Made by a program: the position numbers and the translations under genes
The notes under the pieces: model-generated
What the model was told of the DNA's origin: nothing
What the model saw: the letters and a program-made list of their open reading frames with translations, nothing else
Databases searched by the model: none
Assembly (NCBI GenBank): GCA_963995505.1
Contig: OZ023194.1
Span: 8,800,428-8,864,427 of the forward strand
Reading direction: 5' to 3'
Source of the DNA: Hypericum androsaemum
Taxonomy: Eukaryota > Streptophyta > Magnoliopsida > Malpighiales > Hypericaceae
DNA length: 64,000 nucleotides
In this document: in pieces, positions 11,927 through 22,125 of the stretch
Position numbering within the stretch: the first letter of the stretch is position 1
How the letters are laid out: every line of letters begins with the position of its first letter

Positions 11927-13862
11927 ATGTCAGAGATTGTGGAGGTAGGAGAGGACAGTAGAAGTATTGCAAATAGCAACGATGGAGGAGGTTCAAGTGA
12001 TGTTTATGTAGCTGTTGGTAAGGATGACTTGGATGTCCTAAAGTGGGCTCTGGATCATGCTGTTTCTCCTGGAGCCAGAGTCTTTCTTGTTCATGTTTGT
12101 CCTCCTGTTACCCACATCCCCACACCAGGTATACCCTTTTCTTTTCTCAACGTTTAGTATTCAGAGTCGAGTATTTGTCGGATCTTCTTGAGGAGGTTGA
12201 TGATTCTCAATAAGGCATAGATTGATTGAAAGGAACCTAGATAATCTTACTTTTATAATCGAGGTGATACGAACATACTTGAGTAAACCAATTTCGATCT
12301 AGTCGAAATTTGCATGGATTAAGACGATTCTTGTAACAATAACTATTGTTGGGTCGACTCTGAACCTTGCGAATGAAGCAGAGATAGCCGTCTTTTTATA
12401 GCATTGACATTGCTCAATTCTAGACTAATCGTTGCAAAGTAATTCTTGTGTTCATGTCCATTCATGTACTGAATTTTCATACTCGCAGTTGGAAAACTCT
12501 TTATTTTCTCAACATCTAGTATACATAGTCGAGCATTGTCGGGTACTGTGAGACGATTTTCTCATTGTGTCTTTAATTCATAAGGATTGAACGTAAGATC
12601 TCTGTAAGTGGATCTAAGTTCTTTACGATTTGGACCAACGTTGGGATGATCATGTGTATATTTAACCAAAAGGCATGTGTATTTTTCTTTGAATTAGGTT
12701 GTTGCTGATTCTCAATAAGGCATAGATTGATTGAAAGGAACCCAGATAATTTTACTCTTATAATCGAGGTATTCAAACATACTTGACTAAACCAATTTCG
12801 ATCGAGTCGAAATTTGAACGGGTTAAGTCGTAACAATAACTATTGTCGCGTCGAGTTTGAACCTTGCGAGTGAAGCAGAGACAGCCGTCTTTTTATAGCA
12901 CTGCCATTGCTCAATTCTAGACTAATCGTTGCAAATTAATTCGTGTTCATGTCCATTCATGTACTGAATCTCATACTCGCAGTTGGAAAACTATCGAAGA
13001 GCCAGCTGAGCCGAGACCAAGTGAGGTTTTACATGAACGAGGAGAACAACAGAAGAAGAAACAACTTGCAGAAGTACATCAGATTGTGTACGGATGCCAA
13101 GGTACGTAAAACACACGAGACACATGCTTATGATTAAAAAGATAACCACAGATCGAAAAATCCTGATTAATGCAACAGGTGACAGTAGATACAATCATTC
13201 TGGAGAATGATGCAACTGCTAAAGCTATTCTGGACCTTATTCCTGTTCTCAACATTACCAATCTTGTAATGGGAAACAAATGTACACCTCGTTCCAGGTA
13301 AATAGCGAATGTGGTACCTTTCATTATTCTCTCGAGTTACATAGTCAAAGACATCGGACATGGCAAATCTCTTGCGGGTTTTTCTTCGTGCGAAAACCCG
13401 GGTACGAAACAGAGGGATTTGTTAGCATTGACCTGCAGATCAAACTGGTTATGATATTACATTCAGAATTCCATATCCTTTCCAGGTACTTGAATGATGT
13501 TAGCGAATGGAACCTCTATATGTTTTTGCTAGATCGCATATGTATAATACTACATTCGCAATTACGTATCCTTTCCGATAGATGTTAGATTTGAACTACG
13601 CTGAAGTAATGAACTAATGCAACTTTGCAGAATACCGAGGAAGAAACGGGCAAAAACAGAGTTCGTGAGGAAGAATGCCCCTGAATATTGCGAGGTCACT
13701 GTCGTGCACAACGGGAAGAAGGTCGGGGTCAATCACCAGGATACCGGGCTAGTACATGCAGCAACATCATTACCCGGTGTCCCAGGAACCAGTTCCAGTA
13801 GAAACATGGAGCGGAAATTCTTCAACTGTGTGTGTTTCTCAGTGAAGTCCGATGGGAGTTAA
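11927..13862 (+). CDS. Universal stress protein (USP) domain protein, four exons
   Basis: Exons 11927-12128, 12983-13101, 13179-13297 and 13631-13862 join in frame through GT-AG introns to a 223-residue protein. It begins MSEIVEVGEDSRS, then has the USP strand VYVAVGKDDLDVLKWALDHA and the following VFLVHVCPP. Near residues 100-150 come VTVDTIILEND and ITNLVMGNK, followed by a basic stretch (RRIPRKKRAK) and the late strand PEYCEVTVVHNGKK. This layout matches the USP half of plant USP/U-box-kinase-type proteins, but there is no kinase or U-box, so it is a stand-alone USP member. The classic ATP-binding loop (G-x2-G-x9-G-S/T) is poorly matched. Such proteins are soluble alpha/beta-hydrolase-fold regulators linked to stress signalling; no specific partner can be inferred. 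The start is the first ATG in frame after a long pyrimidine-rich leader. Confidence 0.85.
12136..12992 (+). repeat. tandem duplication inside intron 1, including the splice acceptor
   Basis: Copy 1 (about 12136-12497) and copy 2 (about 12498-12992) share TTTTCTCAAC..TAGTAT.., GATTCTCAATAAGGCATAGA, CCGTCTTTTTATAGCA and ACTCGCAGTTGGAAAACT. The last string is the acceptor plus the first bases of exon 2, so an unused decoy acceptor with ten exon bases is present at about 12486-12498. Copy 2 carries about 150 extra bases. Confidence 0.8.
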
Positions 13863-15180
13863 ACTGTCAGTCGGCACATAACACCGGGTTTAAGGACACT
13901 TGTAGCAGAAACTGCATTGTATTAAGAGGTTTTGCTAATGTATTTTCATTAAGCAGTTCAGCAAGTTGACAGCAATACAAAAGAAATTAGAAAGATACGG
14001 AGGAATATCACCATGGCCAAACTCAATATATATTCATATAACTTTAACCCACGGTATTAGATCTGACGAATAAAACTGAATCTATACCATCCTATTTATA
14101 GTATTTAAAATAATAATAAATTAGAACAACTAAATAGAACTAAAACTTTAAACATAATAATAAGGCTAAAGTTTGTTTTTGGCTTTCCGTGTTTACTTTT
14201 TTTTGGGTAGAAATTGAGGGGCAAAAATTTCCACTAATTTTTATTAACCGCGTGCTGAAATAATAATGCGAGTATATCTGGGTAGACTAACTCCCTTCAT
14301 GCCATCTGCTAAACTTTAGAGAAGAGAATTTTGTCACCCGATTCTCTTATCTAAAGGTGTGATGTATCTGTGTCATCAGTCTTGGCCAAGTAACCCACGT
14401 GCTCTACTAATCAGGTTGGCCTGCGGATGCTCATGTCCAACATCTCGGCCGGTTTTCGTGTTTGTATTGTGAACAAAGTGTAGGAAAAATGAATTCAGAT
14501 CTTCTTATTAGGTTGGCCTACAAAACTTTTTTTTTTCACCAAAAACAAAAAGTGTATTCTTATTATGTGTGACTAGTAAAGACGCACGCGCAATACGAGT
14601 ATCGTTTTGTTGTAAAATCTGCAAAATATCTCGTTTATTAATTTTCTTTTAAAGCTATATATGAATAAGATGTGCTCTTAGATATTTATTTACACTATTT
14701 TTTTTTATTTACCTAAGACAATAGTTTTAAAAAATAATCTGAAGGCTGACCCGGTATTTCTCCCATCTTCCAAGTTGACTGTTCCGACCACTTGAACCAC
14801 AGATCGGACTGGATTTTTTAAATTATTTTATCATTTTAAAATAATATATAGGTTTGTATAGATCTATTACACGTGGGCCCTTCATGCATACAAAGTCATT
14901 TACATGTGGACATCATTTTTCTTTAATCACTCCATTACTTTAAAATGCATTCATCTCTTCATCTTCATCTATCCGTTCTTAAATCAATTTTTCTTGTAAA
15001 TCAAATTCCTAAATGAATTGCAACCCAACGAACTAAACTTGTAAACTATGTTTATCCAGAAACTTCATTTTGCATTTGATTCAGATTATCTCCCAATGTT
15101 TTCCAGAAAAAAGCTTTTACCAAATGAAAAGCTTTAGAAACATATCCAAAAATATTTCCTTCATCATTCACTTTTACCTC
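13863..15180. other. 3' flank of the stress-protein gene and AT-rich spacer
   Basis: The first few hundred bases should hold the 3' untranslated region. No further gene, RNA or transposon terminus was recognised. Confidence 0.4.
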
Positions 15181-15955
15181 AATGAGTGTTAGAGCGCAAC
15201 TCCACTTCACCACGCACTCCACTTCACCGGAGGTTGGGGAAATTCTTCCCGGAAGAAATCACCTCCCTTTTTATCAGTTTAGGGTTGGGGAAATCAGAAA
15301 TTAGGGGAAATCGTCGGCGTTGTGCGGTGAGATGTCGGCTCCGGTGGAGGTGGAGGGGAAAAGTCGAGTACGATGGGGGCTGAGGAGGAGGGGCAGAAAG
15401 GTAATTCCGGGGAGAGGACGACGGCCGGGAGGAGGTGGGAGGGCGGGCAGACGGGGAAGGAGTGGTGGTCTCTGTGGCGGGCTCGGGCCGGGGCCCGGCT
15501 TGGGAAGGGGAAGGAGAATGGGGCTTGGCGGGGAGGGTGGGAATGACGAGGCTCAAATTGACCGACAACGACAACAACGATAAGGCTCCAATCGACGATG
15601 ACGACGATAATGACGAGGCTCCAATCGACGACGACGAGGCTCACATCAACGACGACGAGGATGGGCTCAAATCGACCGACGATGACGACAAGGCTCCAAT
15701 CGACGATGATGACGAGGCTCAAATCGACCGACGACGACAAGGACGAGGCTCAAATTGACCGACGATTGTTTGCACGGGGTTTTTGAGGAAGCAGTTACGA
15801 GAAGGGAGAGATGGGGCGAAAGGGAGAGATGGGGCGGCCGAGGAGGGAGGGCCACTCCGATGAGGAGGACGACTAGTTCCGGTGCCGGAGATGGAGGGCG
15901 GACCTATGGGCTTTATTTCGGAGATGGAGGTTCTGGTACCTAAAATTTATTTATT
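15181..15955. other. GC-rich gene-like island with Asp-codon repeats
   Basis: GC content rises abruptly. Both strands stay open for 60-150 codons in several frames, which is typical of GC-rich repeats rather than of a gene. No domain was recognised. A terminus related to the one at 6161 lies to the right (15960-16131). As with the 4.6-5.9 kb island, a captured and decayed gene fragment is the best guess. Confidence 0.35.
15545..15770 (+). repeat. minisatellite GACGAGGCTCCAATCGAC
   Basis: The unit (A)AGGCTC(C/A)AAT(C/T)GAC(C)GACGA recurs about ten times with variable GAC runs. The plus strand would read as repeated Ala-Pro-Ile-Asp-Asp-Asp and Ala-Gln-Ile-Asp. No evidence of translation. Confidence 0.65.
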
Positions 15956-15959
15956 ATTT

Positions 15960-16131
15960 TTTTTGAAAAGGTTATTTTGGTCATTTCAATGATAAAAGTG
16001 AAAAAATAGAGTCAGCAAGGGACCCGAGAGTATAATAAAATCAAGACGGGGGATATCAGAATAATTTTTGAAATACGAGGGACTAAATCGTCGATTAAGT
16101 CAAACACGAGGGACACTACAGTAATTTGCCC
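15960..16131. repeat. MULE/MITE-like terminus
   Basis: Read on the minus strand from 16131 it begins GGGCAAATTACTGTAGTGTC and contains regularly spaced GTCCCTCG, like the terminus at 6035-6161. No opposing terminus was found. Confidence 0.4.
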
Positions 16132-16240
16132 AAAAATTGAACTAAAATGTATTAGATTCAAATATTACAAATTAAAAAAATAAATTGTGCTATTTTTTTT
16201 AAATTCATAGACAAATCCTAATATATAAATAAGAAGAAGC

Positions 16241-16905
16241 TGTTGGGAAATACGAGGGCCCCAAGCAATATGCGAGTAAACCAAACACGAGAAAGAACGA
16301 GTACAAACACAAGAAAGAACACGGAGTTTCGGTCATCTAGTACAATCCGAAGGTTTACGTCTGGGGGCGTACCAAGCCATGGATAATTTTTTCATTATTT
16401 TTTATGTTACACTCACAACTTTACAAATAATGTAGCCACCCACTCTCTTGAAACTACAATAAATGAGGCTTACATGAGTATATATAGAAGCACAAACCCT
16501 ACAAATGTTATTGGGATCGGGAGGGACAAATTTGTCCATGAAAATACACTTTTTCGGGCTCGACTTGCGGCCGCAAGTTCATTGGCGCTCGCAAGAAATT
16601 AATTATCGAGATCTCACCCTGCTGAACTGGCGGCTGCCAGACTTGCCTCTGTTTCGCTTCGTCTTCACTCGTCTTCGCTACTCGAACCCAATCGATTCTC
16701 CCAAGCATCCTCGGGCTTCGAACTTAAAACGATATACTCTGAATCATACTCAGACTCCATACCTAACAATCTCTCGCTTGGAGCCAGACATCTTCACTTG
16801 TCACCATTCACTTGTTGACCCTCTTCTATACTTGGTATGTCGGGCCTCTTCTCATCAGCTCACTAGGCCCGCTTAAACCATGTTGAGCTTCAGCTTCTCC
16901 AAGAT
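16241..16905 (-). mobile_element. Copia 3' end: LTR plus polypurine tract and short internal stub
   Basis: Bases 16241-16768 form an LTR that reads TGTTGGGAAA...ACCTAACA on the plus strand and matches along its length the LTR at 36531-37087 (shared GGGCCCCAAGCAATA, CAAACACGAGAAAGAACGA and AAAATACACTTTTTCGGG). The bases just right of it, read on the minus strand, give CCAAGCGAGAGAT directly before TGTTAGG, which is the copia arrangement of polypurine tract followed by the 3' LTR. The flanking pentamers GAAGC (left) and ATCTC (right) do not match, consistent with a truncated element rather than a clean solo LTR. Confidence 0.75.
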
Positions 16906-17249
16906 AACCAAATATGTTTAATCAAATAATGGGAATTCCAGAATATATTTTGATTTGGGAAATTTAGCAACGGCGCGTTGACTCAATAAATAAATATATG
17001 TTTTATTATGGAATAAATGTCATATAAGTTTCTTTATTATCTCAAAAGAGTCACATAAGTTTCTGTACTTGAAAGTAGTTCACATAAACCCGTTTACTTA
17101 TTTAAATGAGTCAAATAATATCTTTAGAGCATTTTTTCGATCACCGACGACACATGATCAACTTACACGTCCTTATCATCTTAAAAATGTCACATCAGGT
17201 ACTTAATTCTATTGAGTTCCACTCGTGAGTGGGGAAAAATGAAATTATA

Positions 17250-17715
17250 ACAGCCCGTGAGTTGGGAAAAAGGACTGTTATAAATGTCCCACTGCACCAC
17301 TTTCAACAGTCTGACCTTGAGGCTCATCCTCCGGTGGCCTGCGGGTCTCTTCTCCATACTTCACTACCTCTTCCTCCGAACTTTGTTTCTCTACGACTGT
17401 CGCTGCTACGTCACCAACACGACCAGCCTCAGCATCCCAGACTTACGACCAGCCTCAGCATCCCAGACTTCTTTGGAAAACCCGATCACATCGCCGCCAT
17501 CAATCGGTCTCCTACTTTCACTCAATGCCTCACCTGCCGAGTCAGCAACCTTAACCTCTTTTTCGAAACCCACATCCCGGCCCTCGCAAACAGGTTCATC
17601 GACAATTCTCTCCTCGAAAACGACACTCGAAACTACATCTTCCCTAACTACTGCCCCACAAGAGTCGTCCACATTACTACTAGCTGGAACAACCTTCTCT
17701 TCTTGCTCGTCCATG
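17250..17715 (-). pseudogene. Captured 5' gene fragment encoding an acidic protein start
   Basis: On the minus strand a leader-like stretch with GTAATT and GTACTG donor-like strings is followed by ATG at 17715 and MDEQEEKVVPASSNVDDS, then an acidic Val/Glu/Asp-rich reading to about 17470. A perfect 26-bp tandem duplication (17419-17444 and 17445-17470) then throws the frame. With one copy ignored, the acidic reading would continue to the arm near 17250. I do not recognise the protein; no domain is reached. The plus-strand open frames over the same bases look like shadows. Confidence 0.5.
17419..17470. repeat. perfect 26-bp tandem duplication
   Basis: Two identical copies, starting ACGACCAGCCTCAGCATCCC, lie head to tail. 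The length is not a multiple of three, so it shifts the captured minus-strand reading frame. Confidence 0.9.
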
Positions 17716-18127
17716 GCAAACAGTACCTGGTTCAAGTTCGAAAATCTCAAAAAAACAAAATTCTCCTAAAGGAAATACAGTGATAAACCCTAATGAGGAT
17801 TTTCCTAAAGGAAAAAACTTTAGACCGTAATCCAATCCCAGTAGCATAAAGATTCAATCTAAAGGGTATAGAATTACCTTGCCAGATCGTGCAAGAAGAG
17901 TAAGAATCGAGTGTTTGGGGTTTTTTCCCCTCTTCTTCTTGTTCTGAATTATTGCCCCTGATCTGACATTTTTAAGATGACAAGAAAGCCACGTGAGCTG
18001 ATTATGTGTCGTCGAAAAATGCTCTCAAAGTGTCATTTGACCTATTTAGATAAGTACATGAGCTTGAACTAGTACATAGACTTATGCGACTCTTTTGAGA
18101 TTGCAGAGGACTTTGACTTTTTATTTA

Positions 18128-18786
18128 TTTATTAATCTCTAGGAAGATATCTTCTAAAATGTCAACAGAACATTGGAAGGAAGATGCCGTTATTGAAGCC
18201 AAACAAAAAGCGAATTGTAAATAAGATAATGTTGCTAAGGCAATTGGACACACACCCTATACTAATTGAAAAAAGTCCAACATTCTATTTGTTCAATTTT
18301 TACTTTTAAAAAAATAAGATAATTGTATGATTAATCAAATAACGGTGATTCCGAAATAGAAATAACAGTTTGGAAATAAGAATTGTTGAAACAAATTATC
18401 ATCATCTCACCATATCCTCGTTTAGAGTAATATGGACCAAAAGGTTCAATGATAATTAGTTTTTTGAAACAACTACGAGATATTTTTGTTGAATTAAAAG
18501 AGTGATAAGTCACTTACATTAACCTTTAATGCTCCTATCAAAGTTAATGTACATGGAGAACAATATATCATTGCAATTGAGATTAGGATACAAATCCAAT
18601 GAAATATTTGGTTCAAGAGATATGATCCTTATATTAGGAAAAAATAAAACTTCAAATTGGTTTATATGAAAATATAACGATTCTTACAAAATAATTTCTG
18701 AAGAAACTAATAATATTTCTACACTTATATTCCTGAAACTGTCCACCCAGAACTAGACTAATACAAATCGTTCCTATCTCAGTAAA
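18128..18786. other. AT-rich 3' flank of the NAC gene
   Basis: No gene is supported. A string near 18335 (TTAATCAAATAACGGTGATTCC) resembles one near 16920 (TTAATCAAATAATGGGAATTCC), so both may be scraps of a shared repeat. The NAC transcript would end in this stretch. Confidence 0.35.
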
Positions 18787-19616
18787 TTAACTGTGTGCAC
18801 ATGAGATACGATATAGATCGGTCCACGTGCAATCTTCATAGATATCTCCTCCATGTACGGCTCGAGGGGCTGCCGTTTCAAGTGGTTCCAACTCGAAGAT
18901 ATCGGGAAGCGAACCGAATATCTCTTGCTCGTCAATCACTTGATTTTCCTGAACATTAATGACAGACTGATTATTATAAATATTGGTCGATGCTTCATCT
19001 GCGTAAGATTTCATAATTTGCATGGAATTAATAGAACTAGTTCTTACCAACTCGACGAAGTTCTGCTCAGCTCCAGCCTGGATTAAGTGGTTCAGACCAA
19101 CAGAAGTAGCACCGGTCGCCATCTGATCATCAGTCGACAAAGGACGATGTTGTCAGGATCGTTAACGTGACCGCAATCCAAGAGAGTGTACTCATGCATG
19201 ATCCACTTTCCATTTTGCTCGCTTTGAGGGTTCTTATAAGTGAACATCTTCGTAATACCGATAACCAACCCCGTGCCATGGGGGGCACGTATCTTCTTCC
19301 CCGCATTGTAGCCATGCCAAGTACCTGCACCGGGGCCGACCCCACGCACGACTCTCTTGTGTGCAGGATCCTTCTTCTTCAGCTTGGTGAAGAAGTAAAG
19401 GTCGGAGTCCTCATCAACCGTGCCCCCTTCGAACAACCCCTCGTAGATAGGCCGGTACTTGGCCCAGACCTGCCACGGCTCCTCCTTTCCATAGAGGTCG
19501 CACTCGTAGATCATAGGCGGGTTCGTGGAAGCTCTGTTTGTGACCTTGTTCTTCAAGAAGAATCCAAGCAGTGTCTCGTCCGAGGGTAGGAACTTGAACC
19601 CTACTGGAACTGCCAT
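18787..19616 (-). CDS. NAC-domain transcription factor with a frame break after the domain
   Basis: The minus-strand ATG at 19616 opens a NAC domain with all five subdomains. A is PVGFKFLPSDETLLGFFL, B is YECDLYGKEEPWQVWA, C is DLYFFTKLKKKD plus TWHGYNAGKKI, D is VIGITKMFTYKN plus GKWIMHEYTL, and E is NIVLCRL. NAC proteins bind DNA as dimers and regulate development and stress. The open frame continues only to WRPVLLLLV and stops at 19092, giving 174 residues. A different frame from about 19140 to 18787 encodes an acidic, aromatic tail (SLPDIFELEPLE, DIYEDCTWTDLYRI) that looks like a normal NAC activation region. A one- or two-base indel near 19125-19140 therefore probably separates domain and tail. 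The domain is intronless, which is unusual because most NAC genes have an intron inside it. A truncated DNA-binding form, a pseudogene or a sequencing error are all possible. Confidence 0.8.
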
Positions 19617-19720
19617 TGTTGAGTTGCTTCAGAGAAACAAATAAAAGAGAGAGTGGTTTGCTTTCTTCAAGTTTTATTTATGTTAATTAGATGATGAGGA
19701 AGTATAAACCATTGGCCTTA

Positions 19721-19728
19721 TATTTATA
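19721..19728 (-). promoter_or_regulatory. TATA box of the NAC gene
   Basis: The minus strand reads TATAAATA here, 105 bases upstream of the NAC ATG, leaving a leader of about 75 bases. The large MULE begins only about 114 bases further upstream. Confidence 0.6.
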
Positions 19729-19783
19729 CCGGTGATTTTGCCCTATCTGCTAGTGGAATACTTCTATTGTGAGTCTAATGAGG

Positions 19784-19832
19784 AGGATAAGTCCTAAAAT
19801 AGCGCCCAAGAAGATCGGAAAGGATCAGAGTT
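19784..19832. repeat. NAC-upstream repeat, copy C
   Basis: The core AAAATAGCGCCCAAGAAGAT recurs as AAAATAGCGCCCAAGAACAT at 29499-29556 and more weakly at 29405-29462 (AAAGTATCGCCCAGATAG). The MULE lies between copy C and the other two. Confidence 0.75.
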
Positions 19833-19841
19833 ATTAAAAAG
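19833..19841. repeat. 9-bp target-site duplication, left copy
   Basis: ATTAAAAAG; the identical 9-mer is at 29140-29148. A 9-bp duplication is diagnostic of Mutator-superfamily insertion. Confidence 0.9.
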
Positions 19842-21969
19842 GGGGCGGATTCCATCCTGGGCTTTGATTTCCGTCCAGGCCTGTTCTGGATAGTTTCCAG
19901 GCCGTTGGATCAATCTGAAAAAATAGGGGCGTAGATCTGACGGGGCAGGGATGGTCGAAGGTATTTTAGTCACTTTGTTAACTTAATTGATCCCATTTCG
20001 TGAGCGCGTGAATACAACCACGAAACTGCCCTCCCTCCCTTTTTTCAAAATTGCGTCTCCTCTGCTTCTCCAACTATACTCTCTCTTTGCGCTCTCTCTC
20101 CGTCTATCTCTCTATCCCCCCTTCTGTAGCCGGTTCCAACTGACGTCGAGTTCGCGAGTGAACGAGGTAGACTACCGACGCAGCGAACGTACAACCAACT
20201 GCGATGTCTCGAGCGGGCCAGATGGACAATCGACGGCGAGGTCGAAAACCAAAAGCGAGGTCGACAACCGACGGCGAGGTCACGTACTTCTCCTTTTACT
20301 TCATCTTCTTCCATGTTATTATGGTTATTAGGGTTTGATAGTTATTTTTTGTGTTATTAGGGTTTAGGGTTTTCGATATTGTCGAGAGTTTTCTTATTTT
20401 TAAAGGGATTTTAGTGTTATTAGGGATTTTCTTATTTTTGGTTTTTGATTTGTCAAGATTTTTATTTTATTTTACTGTTATTTAGGAATTGTAGTGTTAT
20501 TTTAGAGCCATGCTTTGTTCTGGAGTATTTCAGTTGTTTGATCTTCATTATTAAATAGTTTGTCCTGTTATTATTGAATGGTTTAATCCTTTATTATAAA
20601 ATGGTTTCTTCTGTTGAACATGCACCCAGCTGTGTCCAAATCTGCTCGTCTTCATCGAAGCCAAGTTTATGGTTGTTTTTATTGCAGGCGGGTCCAGAGC
20701 AAAAGTCGCGTGGGAGGCCGAGCTACATGAAGGAATTGAATTGTCATTTGTTTGGTCCCCAAAGTTACCCAGATGCTGCAGAACGGATACGTTTCATTAA
20801 GCAAGCTGGGTTTTCCTACCTCTTCAAAGTTGAAGAGGCTGATATTAAACCAAAACAGATGGCTGAATTTGTTGCAATATGCAAGGATAAGGGGGCGCAT
20901 TTGTGTACTGTTCCTGAGTTGTTTGTGAACAACAGCTATGGCATCCCAAATGGAGATGTTGATATTGTTCTAGACCGTGATGATTTGAGGGAGAAGGGAG
21001 ATGGGAAAATGAATCTCACCGATTTTCTGGGTAGGTATTCATTGAAACAGAGAATACATTCTTTTATTAGGCTCAAGGAAGTGAGGGCGGTATTGTTGCG
21101 TGACAAGCCAGTCGCGGATGTAGATTGGGCACAATTATATATCTTGTATGGCATTGGAGTTTTCCTTGCCCCAACCACATCTGATGTAGTTTGCGGCAAG
21201 CTTTATGCATATATCAATCCGCCACACCATTCAAGGAAATATAATTGGTACAAGTATGTTGCTGAAAGGGCCAATGTTGGATTGAGGCTCGGGCTAGATA
21301 GTGCTGCTACCACTGTAATCAAGTATGGTGGTAACACGCAGTTGTTGATGAGATACCATACCCACCTTGCAGAGCTTGCTGCTGCTGGAAATGTCCCTTC
21401 CTCCTCGGATGCAAATGATGACCAATGGTTGTTGTTGCCAGATAAAGAGGTGCTTGTTTCATTTATTTCTTTATATTGTATTATGTTCTTAATATCTGAT
21501 ATTTAAATTTTGTGATCTTAATATTTGATATTTAATTCTTTTTAATATGTTGTTACAGCTTCTTGAAAAATTAGGGGAAATCGATGTTCGGATCAAAGAC
21601 CTGAAATCCCTTAGAAGAAAGATAATGGCAGAGATTGATGATAGGAAGGGAAAGGGGAAGGGGACGGCAATGAAAGAGGACGGGAAGAAGGGAGAGGCTG
21701 AAGGGGTAGAGGAAGTGGGAGAGGAGCAGGAGCAGGAGCAGGAGGGTGGGGAGAAGGGAGAGGCTGGAGTGGGTGAGGGAGTGGTAGGAGAAGAGGATGG
21801 AGTGGGAGATGGAGTGACAGGGGTAGAGGGAGTGATGGGGGAAGATAGTGGCGTCGAAAATGAGGGTGCAGAGGTGAATGATCAATTTCCAACAGCGTCA
21901 CGTGACAAGCATGAAATTGTGAATGATGTGTTGTCAAGGTTGAGGGCGAGAAGGTGGCAGAACAAAAAA

Positions 21970-22125
21970 GTAATTCCTTGTTAACAAACTATTTAATCAT
22001 CATATAACAGACAATTTAATAATCACAGACCAAACCATTCAATCATAGCAGAACAAACTATTTAATCATAACAGAACAAGCTATTTGATGATTACATAAC
22101 AAATAATTTATTGTTAATATATACT
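21970..22125 (+). repeat. repeat-filled intron of the ULP gene
   Basis: After the GTAATT donor the intron is largely AACAAACTATTTAATCATAA-type units. They are the same family found in the transposase introns and the central tract. Confidence 0.6.

Larger units (their letters stand above)
17011..18127. mobile_element. Pack-MULE-like foldback element
   Basis: The left arm (about 17011-17199) and right arm (about 17957-18127) are inverted copies of each other. Shared strings include ATCTCAAAAGAGTC, CATAAGT, GAGCATTTTTTCGA / GAGCATTTTTCGAC, GACGACACAT / CGACACATAAT and CATCTTAAAAATGTCA. Arms of about 180 bp enclosing about 750 bp of gene-like, GC-richer sequence fit a TIR-MULE that has captured a gene fragment. 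No target duplication could be fixed with confidence. Confidence 0.7.

Noticed and set aside
11671..11961. 96-codon open frame before the USP ATG
   Set aside because: Overlaps the pyrimidine-rich leader; the USP domain begins in the frame starting at 11927.
15435..15758. Asp-rich open frame
   Set aside because: Produced by the GACGAGGCTC minisatellite; several other frames are open over the same bases.
17229..17783. 184-codon plus-strand open frame
   Set aside because: The opposite strand shows a leader, ATG and acidic coding pattern with a frame-shifting duplication; the plus frame is its shadow.
21571..21937. Minus-strand His/Leu/Pro-rich frames
   Set aside because: Antisense of the Glu/Gly-rich exon of the ULP gene.
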